From Georgenia satyanarayanai (GTDB taxonomy: Bacteria; Actinomycetota; Actinomycetes; Actinomycetales; Actinomycetaceae): 64,000 nucleotides of DNA. Of this stretch, positions 16,517 through 24,111 are shown piece after piece. Where the stretch lies: positions 124,001 through 188,000 of the forward strand of contig NZ_JAMBNZ010000004.1 of the NCBI RefSeq assembly GCF_023715365.1, read 5' to 3'. Position numbers and translations under genes: made by a program. The notes under the pieces were generated by a model, which was not told the DNA's origin, did no database searches, and saw only the letters and a list, made by a program, of their open reading frames with translations. Every line of letters begins with the position of its first letter. Position 1 is the first letter of the stretch.

Positions 16517-17073
16517 GAGAGCACCTCGCTGTCCACGGTGCCGGGGCGCAGGTGGCCGAGGCGGTCGCGGAGCATGGCGCGGCCGCGGTGGATCCGTGAG
16601 CGCACCGTGCCCATCTTGATCCCGAGGGTCGCGGCGATCTCCTCGTAGGACAGGCCCTCGACGTCGCACAGGACGACGGCCACGCGGTACTTCGGCGGCA
16701 GCGCGTCCAGGGCCTCCTGGATGTCCGGGTCGACGTGCCCGTGCTCGTAGCGGCGGTGCAGGTCGTGCTGCTCGTGCGAGGCGGGTACGTCCTCGGCGTG
16801 CTCCCCGAGGTGGGTGAGGCGGACGCGGGAGCGCTTGCGGACGCCGTCGAGGAAGAGGTTGGTCGTGATGCGGTGGATCCAGCCCTCGAAGGAGCCGGGC
16901 TGGTAGGAGTGCAGCGAGCGGAACACCCGGATGAAGGTCTCCTGGGTGAGGTCCTCGGCGTCGGCCTTGTTGCCGGTCAGCCGGTAGGCGAGGCGATAGA
17001 CCCGCGCGGAGTGGTCACGCACGATCTCCTCCCACGACGGCACGGTCCACGGTGTCTCGTCCTGAGCGGTCAT
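16513..17073 (-). CDS. sigE: ECF RNA polymerase sigma factor (SigE type)
   Basis: 186 residues, ECF length. Region 2 is seen in [20 protein letters not shown] and [16 protein letters not shown], and region 4 in [20 protein letters not shown] and [20 protein letters not shown]. It should direct transcription of the envelope stress regulon. The ATG at 17073 has GGAAGAGG upstream, and TATCCT further upstream gives a leader of about 40 bases. Together with anti-sigma, htrA, tatB, mrp and a divergent O-methyltransferase, this matches the mycobacterial sigE neighbourhood. Confidence 0.9.
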   Translation of the reverse strand: MTAQDETPWTVPSWEEIVRDHSARVYRLAYRLTGNKADAEDLTQETFIRVFRSLHSYQPGSFEGWIHRITTNLFLDGVRKRSRVRLTHLGEHAEDVPASHEQHDLHRRYEHGHVDPDIQEALDALPPKYRVAVVLCDVEGLSYEEIAATLGIKMGTVRSRIHRGRAMLRDRLGHLRPGTVDSEVLS

Positions 17074-17153
17074 GCGGCGGCCTCTTCCGTGCGGTCTGGA
17101 GGCCAGGATACGGAGCGAACCTGGGGAGCACCTGGGAGCGGAGCGGCGGGCGC

Positions 17154-17159
17154 TACGAT
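17154..17159 (+). promoter_or_regulatory. -10 element of the O-methyltransferase promoter
   Basis: TACGAT lies 28 bases upstream of the strong ribosome binding site AGGAGG (17187-17192). A start about seven bases downstream would give a leader of about 34 bases before the proposed AUC codon. This argues against the upstream GTG at 17089, which would precede the promoter. Confidence 0.5.
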
Positions 17160-17199
17160 CAGGGCGACCCTCGTCCGTGCGCACCCAGGAGGCACCACC

Positions 17200-17835
17200 A
17201 TCGCTGCCGAGAAGGCCCTCAGCTGGGCCTACACCGAGGAGTTCGTCCCGGAGGACGACGTCACCGCCGCCGCCCGCCGTCGTGCCGAGGAGCTCGGCGC
17301 CACGGCCGTGAGCGCGGGAACCGGTGCGGCGCTGCGACTGCTGGCGGCCGCCGCCGGAGCGCGCGCCGTCGTCGAGATCGGCACGGGCACGGGCGTGAGC
17401 GGGCTGTGGCTGCTCGGGGGGATGAGCCCGGACGGCGTCCTCACGACCATCGACGTCGACACCGACCACCAGCGCGCCGCCCGTGAGGCCTTCACCGCGG
17501 CGGGCGTGAAGTCGGCTCGTACCCGCCTCATCTCCGGGCGCGCCATGGACGTGCTGCCCCGGATGGCGGACAACGCCTACGATCTCGTGCTCGTCGACGC
17601 CGACCCCTCCGAGGCCGCCGACTACGTCGAGCAGGCGACGCGGATGCTGCGGGTGGGCGGCGTGCTCGCCGTGACGAACACCCTGTGGCACGACCGCGTG
17701 GCCGACCCCGCCCGCCGGGACGAGTCGACCGTCGCGATGCGCGAGCTGGGCAAGGCGGTGCGCGCCGACGAGCGTCTCACCGCGGCCCTGCTCCCCTCGG
17801 GCACCGGCCTCCTCGCCGCCGTCCGGCGCCGCTAA
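17200..17835 (+). CDS. SAM-dependent O-methyltransferase (Rv1220c type), apparent AUC start
   Basis: 211 residues from the proposed start. The class I motif [16 protein letters not shown], then TIDVDTDHQ and [12 protein letters not shown], identify a catechol-O-methyltransferase-like fold, and the SRTRLIS-type stretch [19 protein letters not shown] matches the relative next to sigE in mycobacteria. AGGAGG at 17187-17192 lies seven bases before ATC at 17200. No ATG, GTG or TTG lies in frame near it; the nearest upstream is GTG 17089, ahead of the likely promoter. AUC initiation is therefore the simplest reading. Substrate unknown. Confidence 0.8.
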   Translation: MAAEKALSWAYTEEFVPEDDVTAAARRRAEELGATAVSAGTGAALRLLAAAAGARAVVEIGTGTGVSGLWLLGGMSPDGVLTTIDVDTDHQRAAREAFTAAGVKSARTRLISGRAMDVLPRMADNAYDLVLVDADPSEAADYVEQATRMLRVGGVLAVTNTLWHDRVADPARRDESTVAMRELGKAVRADERLTAALLPSGTGLLAAVRRR

Positions 17836-17852
17836 CCCGCCCAACCACCCCA

Positions 17853-17909
17853 CATATGCGGGATTTCTGCGGCCGGGCGTGCGCTCGAGCCGCAGAAATC
17901 CCGCATATG
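17853..17909. terminator. 21-bp perfect inverted repeat (CATATG-type hairpin)
   Basis: Arms 17853-17873 and 17889-17909 pair perfectly around a 15-nt loop that can itself extend the stem. The ends are CATATG. Both flanking genes end TAACCC: the O-methyltransferase on plus and deoC on minus. Each transcript reads a C-rich, G-poor tract before the hairpin. Compared with 4254-4314, CATATG, GGA and GCGGC are kept at the same spacing while the seven bases between differ in both arms. Confidence 0.8.
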
Positions 17910-17923
17910 CGGACTTTGGGGGG

Positions 17924-18583
17924 TTAGGCGTCGGGGAGGCTGGCGAGGATGGGGGCTGAGCCGGACAGGCCGAGGCGGGTGGCGCCGGCCTCGATCATCG
18001 CCTGCGCGGCGGCGGCGTCGCGGATGCCGCCGGAGGCCTTGACCCCGAGGCGGCCGTCGACGGTGCGGGCCATGAGCTCGACGGCGTGGACGCTGGCGCC
18101 CCCGGTGGGGTGGAAGCCGGTGGACGTCTTGACGAAGTCCGCGCCGGCCGACTCCGAGGCCCGGCAGGCGGCGATGATCTGCTCGTCGTCCAGGGCGGCG
18201 GACTCGATGATGACCTTGAGGACGGCGGGAGCGGGCACGGCCGCGCGGACCGCCGCGATGTCCGCCTCGACGGCGGCCCAGTTCCCGGCGAGCGCCTCGC
18301 CCAGGTTGATGACCATGTCGACCTCGTCGGCGCCGTCGGCGACCGCGCGGGCGGCCTCGGCCGCCTTGACCTCACTGTGGTGAGCACCGGAGGGGAAGCC
18401 GCAGACGGTGGCGACCACGAGGCCCTCGGCGTCCTCCAGCGGCAGCTGGGACGGCGAGACGCACACGGCGAGGACGCCGAGCTCGCGGGCGTCCTCGACG
18501 AGCGCCGCGACCTGCTCGCGGGTGGCCTCGGGCTTGAGCAGCGTGTGGTCGATCATCTGGGCGACGGCGTGACGGGTGGTCAT
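17924..18583 (-). CDS. deoC: Deoxyribose-phosphate aldolase
   Basis: 219 residues. The Schiff-base lysine is in DFVKTSTGF, the second active-site lysine in [11 protein letters not shown], and [11 protein letters not shown] marks the N-terminal strand. It splits 2-deoxyribose 5-phosphate into glyceraldehyde 3-phosphate and acetaldehyde, the last step of deoxynucleoside catabolism. AGGAGG precedes ATG 18583. It is the last gene of the minus-strand nucleoside cluster that includes deoA and cdd. Confidence 0.95.
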   Translation of the reverse strand: MTTRHAVAQMIDHTLLKPEATREQVAALVEDARELGVLAVCVSPSQLPLEDAEGLVVATVCGFPSGAHHSEVKAAEAARAVADGADEVDMVINLGEALAGNWAAVEADIAAVRAAVPAPAVLKVIIESAALDDEQIIAACRASESAGADFVKTSTGFHPTGGASVHAVELMARTVDGRLGVKASGGIRDAAAAQAMIEAGATRLGLSGSAPILASLPDA

Positions 18584-18620
18584 GTACTTCCTCCTGGACT
18601 CGGTGGACCGAGCCTATCCG

Positions 18621-18827
18621 CTACGCCTCCGGGCCCTCGGCGGGGTCGTCGTCGTCGACAGGGACCTCGATGACCTGCTCGAGCTGGTCGGCCTCGGCGG
18701 CCTCGCGGTCGGGGTCGACGACCTCGGGCGGGTCGTAGTCCTCACCGGTCTCGGGGTCGAGGGCGGCCACAGCCTCCTCGGGGTCGGGCAGGTCCTCGGC
18801 GGGGGGCGGGCTCACGGGGTTGCTCAT
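18621..18827 (-). CDS. Small acidic hypothetical protein (68 aa)
   Basis: MSNPVSPPPAEDLPDPEEAV begins a 68-residue protein dominated by Asp, Glu and Pro (VPVDDDDPAEGPEA at the end). No hydrophobic helix or cysteine is present. GAGAGAGGGAG precedes the ATG. It is probably disordered and is similar in style to the 50-residue protein at 7194-7346. No family recognised. Confidence 0.6.
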   Translation of the reverse strand: MSNPVSPPPAEDLPDPEEAVAALDPETGEDYDPPEVVDPDREAAEADQLEQVIEVPVDDDDPAEGPEA

Positions 18828-18901
18828 CGTCTCCCTCTCTCGGGTCACTGGACGGGCCTCCCAGTGTGGCCCGTCGGCGGGCGACGTGCAGGGTGGGCGG
18901 C

Positions 18902-19699
18902 TCAGGCGGGGACGGGCAGCAGCGCGGCGACGACGTGCGTCCAGCCGCCGAGCGCGGGCATCGCCTCGGTCCGGCCGAGCAGGTCCGCGGACCGCACGGT
19001 GAAGACCGCTCCGCGCGAGGGCTCGTAGACGCGCAGCGTGCCGGGGACCGCGGCCCCGGGCGGCGGGGGGACGGCCAGGACGACGTGGCGCGGGACGGCG
19101 TGGGCGAGGCCGCCGCGCACGTCCCCGCCCGTGTACAGCGGCACGGGGTGCCCGCGCCGGTTGGCGCCCTCGACCAGCCCGAGCACCGTGGCGCCGTCCT
19201 CGGTGGTGTCGTCGACCGGACGCACCCGGTAGCGCAGCCCGGGGAAGCGGGCCTCGCGCGCCGCGGTCCACGGCGGCGTGCCGAGACTGGTGGGCCAGGG
19301 CAGCGGACCGAGGGCGCGCCGGCCCGTCGCGGCCTTCACCCGCTGCTGGGCGGCGGCGAAGCGCTCCTCCGCGCCGCCGGCGACGTCCTCCTCGGGCACC
19401 TCCGGCGGGCGCGGGCCGGCGGGCGGCCCCCCCGTCTCCAGCCACTGCGCGAGGGCCGGGTCACCGGTGGCGGCGAGCATGACGAGCACGGCCGAGCCGC
19501 ACGTCGTCCCGTCGACCTGCCGGGCCCGGGCACCGCCGAGGAGGACGGGCAGCCCGTCCGCGGGCTCGGTGACGCCGGTGCCCGCCGCGGCAGCCGGTCC
19601 CTCGGTCACGTGAGGCACGCGGGAGGGCGTGCGCACGGGCCGGCTCAGCGCCGCCAGCGGTGCCGTCAGCTGCCACCTGTGCCACGACGACGGTGCCAC
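18902..19699 (-). CDS. Putative papain-fold (C39-like) cysteine peptidase
   Basis: 265 residues from GTG 19699, which lies one base after the deoA stop. QVDGTTCGSAVLVMLA contains a Gln61-x5-Cys67 pair with the spacing of the papain oxyanion Gln and nucleophile Cys. PRHVVLAV (His205) and a following YEPSRG turn stand where C39 and related peptidases have the His and the third residue on adjacent strands. No signal peptide is evident, so it probably acts in the cytoplasm. The fold assignment rests on these motifs alone. Its place behind deoA is unexplained. Confidence 0.55.
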   Translation of the reverse strand: MAPSSWHRWQLTAPLAALSRPVRTPSRVPHVTEGPAAAAGTGVTEPADGLPVLLGGARARQVDGTTCGSAVLVMLAATGDPALAQWLETGGPPAGPRPPEVPEEDVAGGAEERFAAAQQRVKAATGRRALGPLPWPTSLGTPPWTAAREARFPGLRYRVRPVDDTTEDGATVLGLVEGANRRGHPVPLYTGGDVRGGLAHAVPRHVVLAVPPPPGAAVPGTLRVYEPSRGAVFTVRSADLLGRTEAMPALGGWTHVVAALLPVPA

Positions 19700-19700
19700 G

Positions 19701-20990
19701 TCAGCCCGCGATCTTCTCGAGGACGACGTCCCCCTTGGCCGCGCCGTCGCCCGCACCGATGTCGATCCCGCCCTCGAGGGCCTGCCGGGCCCGGTCGAAG
19801 CGCTCGGGGGTGTCGGTGTGCATGGTGAGCAGCGGCTGGCCCGCGCGGACGGTGTCGCCCGGCTTGACGTGCAGCTCGACGCCCGCGCCGGCCTGGACGG
19901 CGTCGCCCTGGCGGGCACGGCCCGCACCCAGGCGCCACGCGCAGACGCCGACGGCGTAGGCGTCCAGGCGGCCCACGACGCCGTCGGCCTCGGCGGTGAG
20001 CGTCTCGGTCTCCTTGGCCGTGGGCAGCGCCGCGTCCGGGTCCCCGCCCTGGGCGCTGATCATGCGGCGCCACACGTCCATGGCGCGGCCGTCCTCGAGC
20101 GCCGCGCGAGGATCGGCGTCGGTGCGGCCGGCGGCGTCGAGCATCTCGCGGGCCAGCGCGACGGTGAGCTCGACGACGTCGGAGGGGCCGCCACCGGCGA
20201 GCACCTCGACGGACTCGCGGACCTCGAGGGCGTTGCCCGCGGTGAGGCCGAGCGGGGTGGACATGTCGGTGAGGAGGGCCGTCGTGCGCACGCCGGCGTC
20301 GCTGCCGAGGGCCACCATGGTGCGGGCGAGCTCGCGGGCGGCGTCGATGTCCTTCATGAAGGCGCCGGAACCGACCTTGACGTCGAGGACGAGGGAGTCG
20401 GTGCCCTCGGCGATCTTCTTGCTCATGATCGAGGAGGCGATGAGCGGGATGGCCTCGACGGTGCCCGTGGTGTCGCGCAGCGCGTAGAGCTTCTTGTCCG
20501 CCGGGGCCAGGCCGGTGCCGGCCGCGCAGATGACCGCGCCGACGTCCTCGAGCTGGCGCAGGATCGCGTCGTTGTCGAGGTCGGCGCGCCAGCCGGGGAT
20601 GGCCTCGAGCTTGTCGAGGGTGCCGCCGGTGTGGCCGAGGCCGCGGCCCGAGAGCTGGGGCACGGCGACGTCGAAGACGGCGACGAGCGGGGCGAGCGGG
20701 AGGGTGATCTTGTCCCCCACGCCGCCGGTGGAGTGCTTGTCGGAGGTGGGGCGGGACAGGCCGGAGAAGTCCATGCGGCTGCCGGAGGCGATCATCGCGG
20801 CGGTCCAGCGGGAGATCTCGTCGCGGTCCATGCCGCGCAGGAAGATCGCCATCGCCAGCGCCGACATCTGCTCGTCGGCGACGATGCCGCGGGTGTAGGC
20901 GTCGATCACCCAGTCGATCTCGGCGGCGGCGAGGCCGCCGCCGTCGCGCTTGGTCCGGATGAGGTCGACGACATCGAAGGCTTCGGTCAT
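19701..20990 (-). CDS. deoA: Thymidine phosphorylase
   Basis: 429 residues. The family motif SDKHSTGGVGDKITLPLAPL near residue 85 binds phosphate, and DVKVGSGAFMKDID carries the conserved lysine. The enzyme converts thymidine and phosphate to thymine and 2-deoxyribose 1-phosphate. TAGGGT lies exactly six bases before the ATG, so deoA may also have its own leaderless promoter inside the cluster. The papain-like gene follows without a gap. Confidence 0.95.
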   Translation of the reverse strand: MTEAFDVVDLIRTKRDGGGLAAAEIDWVIDAYTRGIVADEQMSALAMAIFLRGMDRDEISRWTAAMIASGSRMDFSGLSRPTSDKHSTGGVGDKITLPLAPLVAVFDVAVPQLSGRGLGHTGGTLDKLEAIPGWRADLDNDAILRQLEDVGAVICAAGTGLAPADKKLYALRDTTGTVEAIPLIASSIMSKKIAEGTDSLVLDVKVGSGAFMKDIDAARELARTMVALGSDAGVRTTALLTDMSTPLGLTAGNALEVRESVEVLAGGGPSDVVELTVALAREMLDAAGRTDADPRAALEDGRAMDVWRRMISAQGGDPDAALPTAKETETLTAEADGVVGRLDAYAVGVCAWRLGAGRARQGDAVQAGAGVELHVKPGDTVRAGQPLLTMHTDTPERFDRARQALEGGIDIGAGDGAAKGDVVLEKIAG

Positions 20991-20996
20991 GGTGAC

Positions 20997-21002
20997 ACCC
21001 TA
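20997..21002 (-). promoter_or_regulatory. -10 element, possible internal leaderless promoter (deoA)
   Basis: On the minus strand TAGGGT, six bases (GTCACC), then ATG at 20990. A weak AGGG within the same hexamer could instead serve as a ribosome binding site. Confidence 0.4.
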
Positions 21003-21008
21003 GGACGA

Positions 21009-21024
21009 GGCGCCCAGGGGCGCC
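21009..21024 (-). terminator. Short GC hairpin between cdd and deoA
   Basis: GGCGCC-CAGG-GGCGCC can form a 6-bp stem with a 4-nt loop in the 92-base gap behind cdd. The stem is short and lacks a U-tract, so it may attenuate rather than stop transcription. Confidence 0.35.
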
Positions 21025-21082
21025 GACAGCGGGGCGGGACGCGCCCGCGGGACCGGCGACGCTCCGCCGCCGTGGGACCGCC

Positions 21083-21490
21083 CTACCGGGCCGTCCACTC
21101 CTCGAGGTGGCCGGGGCCGAAGGCCTCGGGGAGGAGCGCGGTCACCCGGTGGATGCCGGTGGGCGTCTCGACGAGAAGCTCGGGCCCGCCGTGCTCCCAC
21201 AGCAGCTGGCGGCAACGGCCGCAGGGCACGATGACCCGCCCCTCACCGTCCACGCAGGTGAAGGCGACGAGCCGACCGCCGCCGGAGGCGTGCAGCGCCG
21301 AGACGAGGCCGCACTCGGCGCACAGGCCGATGCCGTAGGAGGCGTTCTCGACGTTGCAGCCGGTGACGGTGCGGCCGTCGTCGACGAGCGCGGCCGCGCC
21401 CACGGGGTAGGTGGAGTAGGGGACGTAGGCGCGGGCGACCATCCCCCGTGCCAGCTCGCGCAGGCGCTCCCAGGTGGCGTCGTCGGTCAT
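21083..21490 (-). CDS. cdd: Cytidine deaminase
   Basis: 135 residues, the homotetrameric class. Zinc ligands are in GLCAECGLVSA (the Cys and catalytic Glu) and VPCGRCRQLLWE. NVENASYG is the substrate loop. It deaminates cytidine and deoxycytidine to uridine and deoxyuridine. AGGAGG lies before ATG 21490, 42 bases after the last permease gene, so it belongs to the nucleoside transport operon. Confidence 0.95.
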   Translation of the reverse strand: MTDDATWERLRELARGMVARAYVPYSTYPVGAAALVDDGRTVTGCNVENASYGIGLCAECGLVSALHASGGGRLVAFTCVDGEGRVIVPCGRCRQLLWEHGGPELLVETPTGIHRVTALLPEAFGPGHLEEWTAR

Positions 21491-21532
21491 CTCGGGCTTC
21501 CTCCTGGTGGGTGCGCTGCGCGAGCGGGCGGG

Positions 21533-22810
21533 CTACTTGACGTAGGGGATGTTCTCCGCGGCGGGTGCGCGCACCCGGCCGACGAAGCCGGCGACGGCGA
21601 AGATCGTCACGACGTAGGGCAGCATGAGGAGGAACTCCCCGGGGATGCCGCTGCCGCCCATCGCGCTGAGCATGTTCGCAAGGTTGCGCGAGAAGCCGAA
21701 GAGCAGGGCCGCGGCGAGCGCGCCGAGCGGGTTCCACCGGCCGAGGATCATCGCCGCCAGCGCGATGAAGCCGTTCCCGGCGGACATGTCGCGTCCGAAC
21801 GCGAGGCCCGAGCCCACCGTGAAGAAGGCGCCACCCAGCCCGGCGAGCGCGCCGCCGAGGATCGGGGTGACCCAGCGCGTGCGGATGACGTCGATGCCGA
21901 CGGTGTCCGCGGCCTTGGGGTGCTCGCCGACCGCACGCACCCGCAGGCCCCACCGGCTGCGGAACAGGAAGAGCTGCAGCGCGACGACGGCGGCGTACAT
22001 GAGGTAGACGAGGATGTTCTGGTCGAACAGCACCGGGCCGATGACCGGGATGTCCGAGAGCAGCGGCACCGGCAGGGAGGGCAGCCGCTGGCGCTGGTTG
22101 AGCCCGGGGTTCTCGCTGAGCACGGTGGAGAAGAAGAAGCTCGTGACACCGAGGACGAGCACGTTGAGCACGACGCCGACGATGATCTGGTCCACCCAGT
22201 ACTTCACGCTGAAGAAGACGAGCAGGACACCGACGAGCGCGCCGGCGATCGGCGCGGCGACGACGCCGAGGTAGGGGCTCGTCGTCATCGAGGCGACGAT
22301 CGCCGCGAGGAAGGCGCCACCGAGCAGCTGGCCCTCGATCGCGATGTTGATGACGCCCGAGCGCTCGCACATCACCCCGGACAGTGCACCGAAGACGAGC
22401 GGCACGGACAGCGCGAGCGCGCCGGTGAGCAGGGAGGTCACCGGGATGGTGCCCCCGATGCCCTGCCAGGTGAGGAAGGCGAGGACGAAGGCGGCACCGA
22501 AGAGCGCCGGCGGCCACCAGCCCAGCGGCTGGCGACGCGTGGCGCGGTACGCCGCGTAGCCCGTGACGGCGGCCATGACGAGGGTGAGCACCCACAGCGC
22601 CGGGACGGTCGGGACCTCGGTGTTGGGGATCTCGGCGAGCTCCCCACCCGTGGCGGTGCGGAAGGTCGTCGTGCCCGACTCGGTGAACAGCGTGAAGCCG
22701 AGCAGGGAGATGAGCGTGAAGACGGCCATGAAGCCTGGACCGCGCCACTTGACGGGCGGCAGCACCACGGAGTCACGGGCGTCGGGGCGGGTGAGCGTGG
22801 AGTGGCTCAT
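21533..22810 (-). CDS. Nucleoside ABC transporter permease 2 (BMP type)
   Basis: 425 residues with about ten helices. The stretch ERSGVINIAIEGQLLGGAFL and the later GFIALAAMILGRWNPLGALA are typical of the second permease in BMP/NupQ-like nucleoside importers. It shows an extra N-terminal region of about 110 residues with three helices before the core. ATG 22810 overlaps the stop of permease 1 by four bases. Confidence 0.88.
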   Translation of the reverse strand: MSHSTLTRPDARDSVVLPPVKWRGPGFMAVFTLISLLGFTLFTESGTTTFRTATGGELAEIPNTEVPTVPALWVLTLVMAAVTGYAAYRATRRQPLGWWPPALFGAAFVLAFLTWQGIGGTIPVTSLLTGALALSVPLVFGALSGVMCERSGVINIAIEGQLLGGAFLAAIVASMTTSPYLGVVAAPIAGALVGVLLVFFSVKYWVDQIIVGVVLNVLVLGVTSFFFSTVLSENPGLNQRQRLPSLPVPLLSDIPVIGPVLFDQNILVYLMYAAVVALQLFLFRSRWGLRVRAVGEHPKAADTVGIDVIRTRWVTPILGGALAGLGGAFFTVGSGLAFGRDMSAGNGFIALAAMILGRWNPLGALAAALLFGFSRNLANMLSAMGGSGIPGEFLLMLPYVVTIFAVAGFVGRVRAPAAENIPYVK

Positions 22811-24111
22811 GCCGAGGCCTCCTTGGCGGCGAGCACGGTGGACTTCCCGCGCGAACGGTCCGGTGCCGGCAGGCGGAAGATCGCCCGGACGAGGGGCGGG
22901 GCCGCGATGAGCAGCACGATGACCGACTGGACGACGAGGATGATGTCGATCGGGGTCGGGGTGGTGGACTGCATGAGGAAGCCACCGGCCTTGAGCGCCC
23001 CGAAGAGCAGGCCCGCGGCGAAGGTGCCCCACGGGGTGGCGCGCCCGAGCAGTGCCACGGTGATCGCGTCGAAGCCGTAGCACGCCGCGACACCGGCGGT
23101 GAGGATCTGCTCGGTGCCGAGCACCTGCGCCGACCCGCCCAGGCCGCTGAGGCCACCGGCGATGACGAGGGCCACGATCGTCACCTTGGCGACGGAGACA
23201 CCCGCCGTGCGGGCGGCCTCGGCGTTGGCGCCGACGGCTCGCAGCTCGAAGCCGAAGGTCGAGCGCTCCACCAGCCACCACACGGCGGCGGTGACGAGGA
23301 TGGCGAGGATGAAGCCGAAGTGGAGGCGGAAGCCCTCCCCCAGCAGCAGCGGGTAGAGCGCGGTGTCGCGCACGTTGGGCGAGCGCGGCAGCGCCGAGCC
23401 GCTCTGCTGGAACGCGGGCTGGGTGAGGACCCAGCCGATGAGGTACACCGCGATGTTGTTGAGCATGATCGTGACGATCACCTCGTTGGCCCCGGTCCGG
23501 GCCTTGAGGACACCGGCGATGCCCGCCCAGATCGCGCCACCGAGCACCGCGCCGAGGACGGCGAGGACGACGTGGAGGACGACGGGCAGCTCGAGGGAGA
23601 AGCCGATCCAGCCACCGAGGATCGCGCCCACGATGATCTGGCCCTGGCCACCGATGTTGAACATCCCGGCGCGGAAGGCGATGGCGATGCCCAGACCGGT
23701 GAAGATCAGCGGCACGGAGAAGACGAGCGTCTCCGTCAGCGGGCGGATCGCGCGGGTGAAGGTCTCCGCCTGGTAGTCGAAGATCGAGCCGCGGAAGAGC
23801 GCGGCGTAGGCCCGGGAGACCGCGTCCCACACGGCACCGACGAAGTCCATCGGGCGGGCGAAGAGGTAGCCGGCGGTGTCCTGAACGCGGGTGTCGGCGG
23901 CGGCGATGAGGATGCCGCTGAGCACGAGCGCGACGACGATCGCCAAGGCGGTGACGAGCCAGCCGCCCGAGAGGATGTCCCGGACGAACTGCGCGGTGCG
24001 GGTGCGGGGCTCCCCGTCCGGCACCTGCCGGGCCGACGCCGGGGACTCCTCCGCCTGGGCGATGATGTCACCGGGGTGCTCGGCGGGGCGCCGGGTCTCG
24101 TCCTCGGTCAC
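22807..24111 (-). CDS. Nucleoside ABC transporter permease 1 (BMP type)
   Basis: 434 residues with about ten helices. RAGMFNIGGQGQIIVGAILG and ANEVIVTIMLNNIAVYLIGW mark the branched-chain-amino-acid/nucleoside permease family (NupP-like). It forms the membrane channel with permease 2. It overlaps the ATPase stop by four bases. The first 50 residues are a charged cytoplasmic tail. Confidence 0.88.
   Translation of the reverse strand: MTEDETRRPAEHPGDIIAQAEESPASARQVPDGEPRTRTAQFVRDILSGGWLVTALAIVVALVLSGILIAAADTRVQDTAGYLFARPMDFVGAVWDAVSRAYAALFRGSIFDYQAETFTRAIRPLTETLVFSVPLIFTGLGIAIAFRAGMFNIGGQGQIIVGAILGGWIGFSLELPVVLHVVLAVLGAVLGGAIWAGIAGVLKARTGANEVIVTIMLNNIAVYLIGWVLTQPAFQQSGSALPRSPNVRDTALYPLLLGEGFRLHFGFILAILVTAAVWWLVERSTFGFELRAVGANAEAARTAGVSVAKVTIVALVIAGGLSGLGGSAQVLGTEQILTAGVAACYGFDAITVALLGRATPWGTFAAGLLFGALKAGGFLMQSTTPTPIDIILVVQSVIVLLIAAPPLVRAIFRLPAPDRSRGKSTVLAAKEASA

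Noticed and set aside
17089-17202. GTG 17089 as the start of the O-methyltransferase
   Set aside because: It has no ribosome binding site, precedes the likely -10 element and would add 37 non-conserved residues.
19629-21338. A long plus-strand open frame over deoA and cdd
   Set aside because: Antisense to two enzymes with visible catalytic motifs; no start signal and shadow composition.
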